From assembly GCA_020433835.1 (NCBI GenBank), contig JAGRBY010000387.1, positions 1 to 6,884 on the forward strand: a stretch of 6,884 nt of DNA, given 5' to 3'. The notes under the pieces are model-generated. The model did no database searches and was not told where the DNA came from. It saw nothing but the letters and a program-made list of their open reading frames with translations. The translations under genes and the position numbers were made by a program. Source of the stretch: Anaerolineae bacterium. Lineage in GTDB: Bacteria > Chloroflexota > Anaerolineae > 4572-78 > J111. Each line of letters opens with the position of its first letter. Position 1 is the stretch's first letter. Positions 5,157 to 6,884 of the stretch are shown one piece after another.

Positions 5157-5227
5157 GGACGCAGATACACGTAGATGCACGCAGATTTTTATTTTTTGTC
5201 AGCATGTATCTGCGTTCATCAGCGTCC
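5157..5227. repeat. 71-bp palindromic interspersed repeat
   Basis: Arms 5157-5186 and 5198-5227 pair at about 22 of 30 positions around an 11-nt T-rich loop. As in the 3809-3874 element, each arm consists of direct iterons, here of period 10: ACGCAGATAC, ACGTAGATGC, ACGCAGAT. Similar CGCAGAT-rich palindromes are dispersed in many genomes. It lies 54 bp before the helicase promoter. Confidence 0.7.
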
Positions 5228-5280
5228 CATTTCTGAGCATTCCTCACGTAGTTATTGTGTTAGGAAAAGTTGGTGATGGT

Positions 5281-5310
5281 TTGTCACACAGGAATGAGGT
5301 ATGATAGAAT
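5281..5310 (+). promoter_or_regulatory. Sigma-70-type promoter for the helicase gene
   Basis: TTGTCA (5281-5286) and TAGAAT (5305-5310) each match consensus at 5 of 6 positions, with an 18-bp spacer. The predicted start near 5316-5318 gives a leader of about 48 nt before ATG 5365. Confidence 0.55.
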
Positions 5311-5364
5311 GGAGTATGGATCAAAAATACAATATGCAGCTTAACGACAAGCTGAGAACGCCCT

Positions 5365-6884
5365 ATGACCAAACTTGAAGAGTTGAAACCCGGCGTCCAC
5401 CTTACCGGTATCGTCCCCGGCCAAACCGTTTCGGTGGTCGATGTCAAGTGGATTGGCTCGACGGCCGTGGAGCTACTTTACAAACATGCTGACGGGCGAC
5501 CCGCCGGCCAACTGCTCTACCGAGCTGACGAAGCCCATCTGGAGATTGTAACCGCTGCCCGGACCTGGCAGTTCAACGCCGACGGTTACCTCTTTAAGCT
5601 GGTGGCCGAAGCCTACCGCATTCACCTGGCTCACCTGTTCGACCCGGTGCTGGCTGTGCATACCTCCGACATCGAGCCGCTGCCTCACCAAATTACCGCC
5701 GTGTACGGCGATATGCTGCCCCGCCAGCCGCTGCGCTACCTGCTGGCCGATGACCCCGGCGCGGGTAAAACGATTATGGCCGGCCTGCTGATTAAAGAAC
5801 TGATCGTTCGCGGCGATGTCCGGCGCTGCCTCATCTGCGCCCCAGGCAACTTGGCCCCTCAATGGCAAGACGAACTCTGGTTCAAGTTCCAGACCCGCTT
5901 CGAGATTATGACCCGCGAGACTATCGAAGCCTCGGTTAGCGGCAATCCCTTTGTTGAAAAAGATCAGGTCATTATCCGGCTGGACCAGATTGCCCGCGAT
6001 GATGACCTCAGAGAAAAGCTGCGCCGCACCGAGTGGGACCTGGTTATTGTTGATGAAGCCCACAAGATGTCGGCCCACTTTTGGGGCGGCGAGCTGGAAG
6101 AAACCAAACGCTACAAGCTGGGCAAGCTGCTGGGCGCGGTCTCCCGCCACTTTCTACTGATGACGGCCACGCCCCACAACGGTAAAGACGAAGATTTCCA
6201 ACTGTTTCTGGCTCTGCTCGATCCCGACCGCTTTGAGGGCCGCTTTCGCGAGGGCGTGCATCAACCTGACGTTTCTGACCTGATGCGCCGCATGGTTAAA
6301 GAGGAACTGCGCCGCTTCGATGGCCGCCCCTTGTTCCCGGAGCGGCGGGCCTACACCGTTAGCTACCCCCTATCGCCGGGCGAGCAGGAGCTTTATGAAG
6401 CCGTTACCGCCTACGTGCGCGATGAGTTCAACCGGGCCGACAATTTGGATGACAAGCGGCGCGGCACCGTCGGCTTTGCTATGACCATCTTACAGCGGCG
6501 GCTGGCCTCATCACCGGAAGCCATCTACCAATCGCTCAAGCGACGGCGCGAGCGGCTGGAAAACCGGCTGGCCGAGGCCAAAGCCGACCAGCGCCGGCCA
6601 AGGACGCAACCCCCTCCCAACCTCCCCCTGCTAGGGGGAGGAGTCAGAACTTCCCCCCCAGCGGGGAGAATAACCAGAACCTCCCCCCCAGCGGGGGGGA
6701 TTGAGGGGGGGCGACCTTTCACCTACCTCGATAACGACCAACTGGCCGACCTGGACGACGCCCTGGCCGAAGAAGTCGAGACTCTGGAAGAGGAACTCAT
6801 CGACAACGCCACCACGGCCATGACCATCGCCGAACTGGCCGCGGAGATTGACACGCTTAAGCAGTTAGAGACGATGGCCTACCG
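5365..6884 (+). CDS. SNF2-type SF2 helicase/translocase, DISARM-like, 5' part only
   Basis: The first 506 codons; the gene continues past the window. An in-frame TGA at 5353-5355 makes ATG 5365 the first possible start; its Shine-Dalgarno is poor. Residues 1-100 are a beta-rich N-domain (GIVPGQTVSVVDV, ARTWQFNADGYLF). Helicase motifs follow: PLPHQ at ~107, motif I DDPGAGKT at 129-136, motif Ia CLICAPG from 155 with PQWQDEL, motif II DEAH at 230-233, motif III TATP at 267-270. Residues ~390-412 are a basic coiled-coil-like stretch (RRRERLENRLAEAK), and ~452-506 an acidic helical segment. The RecA2 domain with motifs V and VI must lie beyond the edge. The DDPGAGKTIMAG form and N-domain recall SNF2-like helicases of DISARM and DUF3883-type defence loci, where they act on DNA with a methyltransferase. 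No partner is visible here. A repeat-derived insert occupies residues 416-449. Confidence 0.88.
   Translation, partial: MTKLEELKPGVHLTGIVPGQTVSVVDVKWIGSTAVELLYKHADGRPAGQLLYRADEAHLEIVTAARTWQFNADGYLFKLVAEAYRIHLAHLFDPVLAVHTSDIEPLPHQITAVYGDMLPRQPLRYLLADDPGAGKTIMAGLLIKELIVRGDVRRCLICAPGNLAPQWQDELWFKFQTRFEIMTRETIEASVSGNPFVEKDQVIIRLDQIARDDDLREKLRRTEWDLVIVDEAHKMSAHFWGGELEETKRYKLGKLLGAVSRHFLLMTATPHNGKDEDFQLFLALLDPDRFEGRFREGVHQPDVSDLMRRMVKEELRRFDGRPLFPERRAYTVSYPLSPGEQELYEAVTAYVRDEFNRADNLDDKRRGTVGFAMTILQRRLASSPEAIYQSLKRRRERLENRLAEAKADQRRPRTQPPPNLPLLGGGVRTSPPAGRITRTSPPAGGIEGGRPFTYLDNDQLADLDDALAEEVETLEEELIDNATTAMTIAELAAEIDTLKQLETMAY
6610..6711. repeat. 102-bp palindromic repeat inserted in frame in the helicase gene
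   Basis: The ends are inverted-like, CCCCCTCCCAA and TTGAGGGGGGG. Inside are a 9-bp stem CCTCCCCCT/AGGGGGAGG around GCT (6621-6641) and a 24-bp unit beginning CAGAAC and ending with a CCAGCGGGG core, at 6645-6668 and 6675-6698 (22 of 24 matches, period 30). The length is exactly 34 codons and no stop is introduced. It encodes a Pro/Gly/Thr/Ser-rich low-complexity segment between two charged helical stretches, where homologues tend to have a variable linker. Its composition is unlike the flanking coding DNA. Confidence 0.75.

Noticed and set aside
4971..5180. Two overlapping minus-strand ORFs (4971-5180 and 4976-5170)
   Set aside because: No recognisable domain or ribosome-binding site. They extend into the palindromic repeat at 5157, and two frames being open at once points to composition, not coding.
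5473..6150. Long (225-codon) minus-strand ORF
   Set aside because: Lies wholly antisense to the helicase, whose motifs I, II and III are intact. Its open frame reflects the helicase's GC-rich codon bias.
6525..6722. Minus-strand ORF with Pro/Gly repeats
   Set aside because: Antisense to the helicase and largely the complement of the C/G-rich repeat.

Overview
The window looks like an accessory, defence-island-type stretch of a bacterial chromosome. A Chloroflexota (Anaerolineae-like) source is my best guess. It rests on the HTH/NB-ARC plus TPR gene pair, the HU-like/DUF4469 protein and the abundance of short palindromic interspersed repeats. No rRNA, tRNA or housekeeping gene is present to confirm it.

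Left half (1-3300). A 72-bp repeat copy opens the window. A small excisionase/MerR-type HTH gene (120-332, minus) follows and is divergent from an XRE-HTH/NB-ARC STAND ATPase gene (488-1909, plus). The gap between them holds a strong plus-strand sigma-70-type promoter, three tandem 9-10-bp repeats at the predicted transcription start, and a separate 6-bp inverted repeat. The STAND gene overlaps by 19 bp a TPR-protein gene (1891-3099), so a sensor that could be one chain is here split over two reading frames. Converging on it, 36 bp away, is an unlisted 50-codon gene (3136-3288, minus). It has a strong Shine-Dalgarno and encodes a signal-peptide-bearing micropeptide ending CESGGHAGGGC.

Middle (3300-5364). 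Long gene-poor stretches are built from repeats: a 14-bp palindrome, a 36-bp-period duplication, a second copy of the window-opening repeat inside a larger hairpin, a CCTGNYAGG inverted repeat, three consecutive stem-loops, a dyad-rich GC block and another palindromic repeat. One gene lies among them (4025-4741), an HU-like DNA-binding/DUF4469 protein.

Right end (5365-6884). The first 506 codons of an SNF2-type SF2 helicase run off the window. It resembles the helicases of DISARM-like phage-defence loci. A 102-bp palindromic repeat lies in frame inside its coding sequence.

The most interesting working idea is that 120-3288 is one module: a small HTH regulator, a split XRE-STAND/TPR receptor and a secreted micropeptide. 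That part list recalls RRNPP peptide-sensing systems but is built on a STAND ATPase. The whole module is bracketed by direct copies of one repeat. This is inference from gene content and arrangement only.
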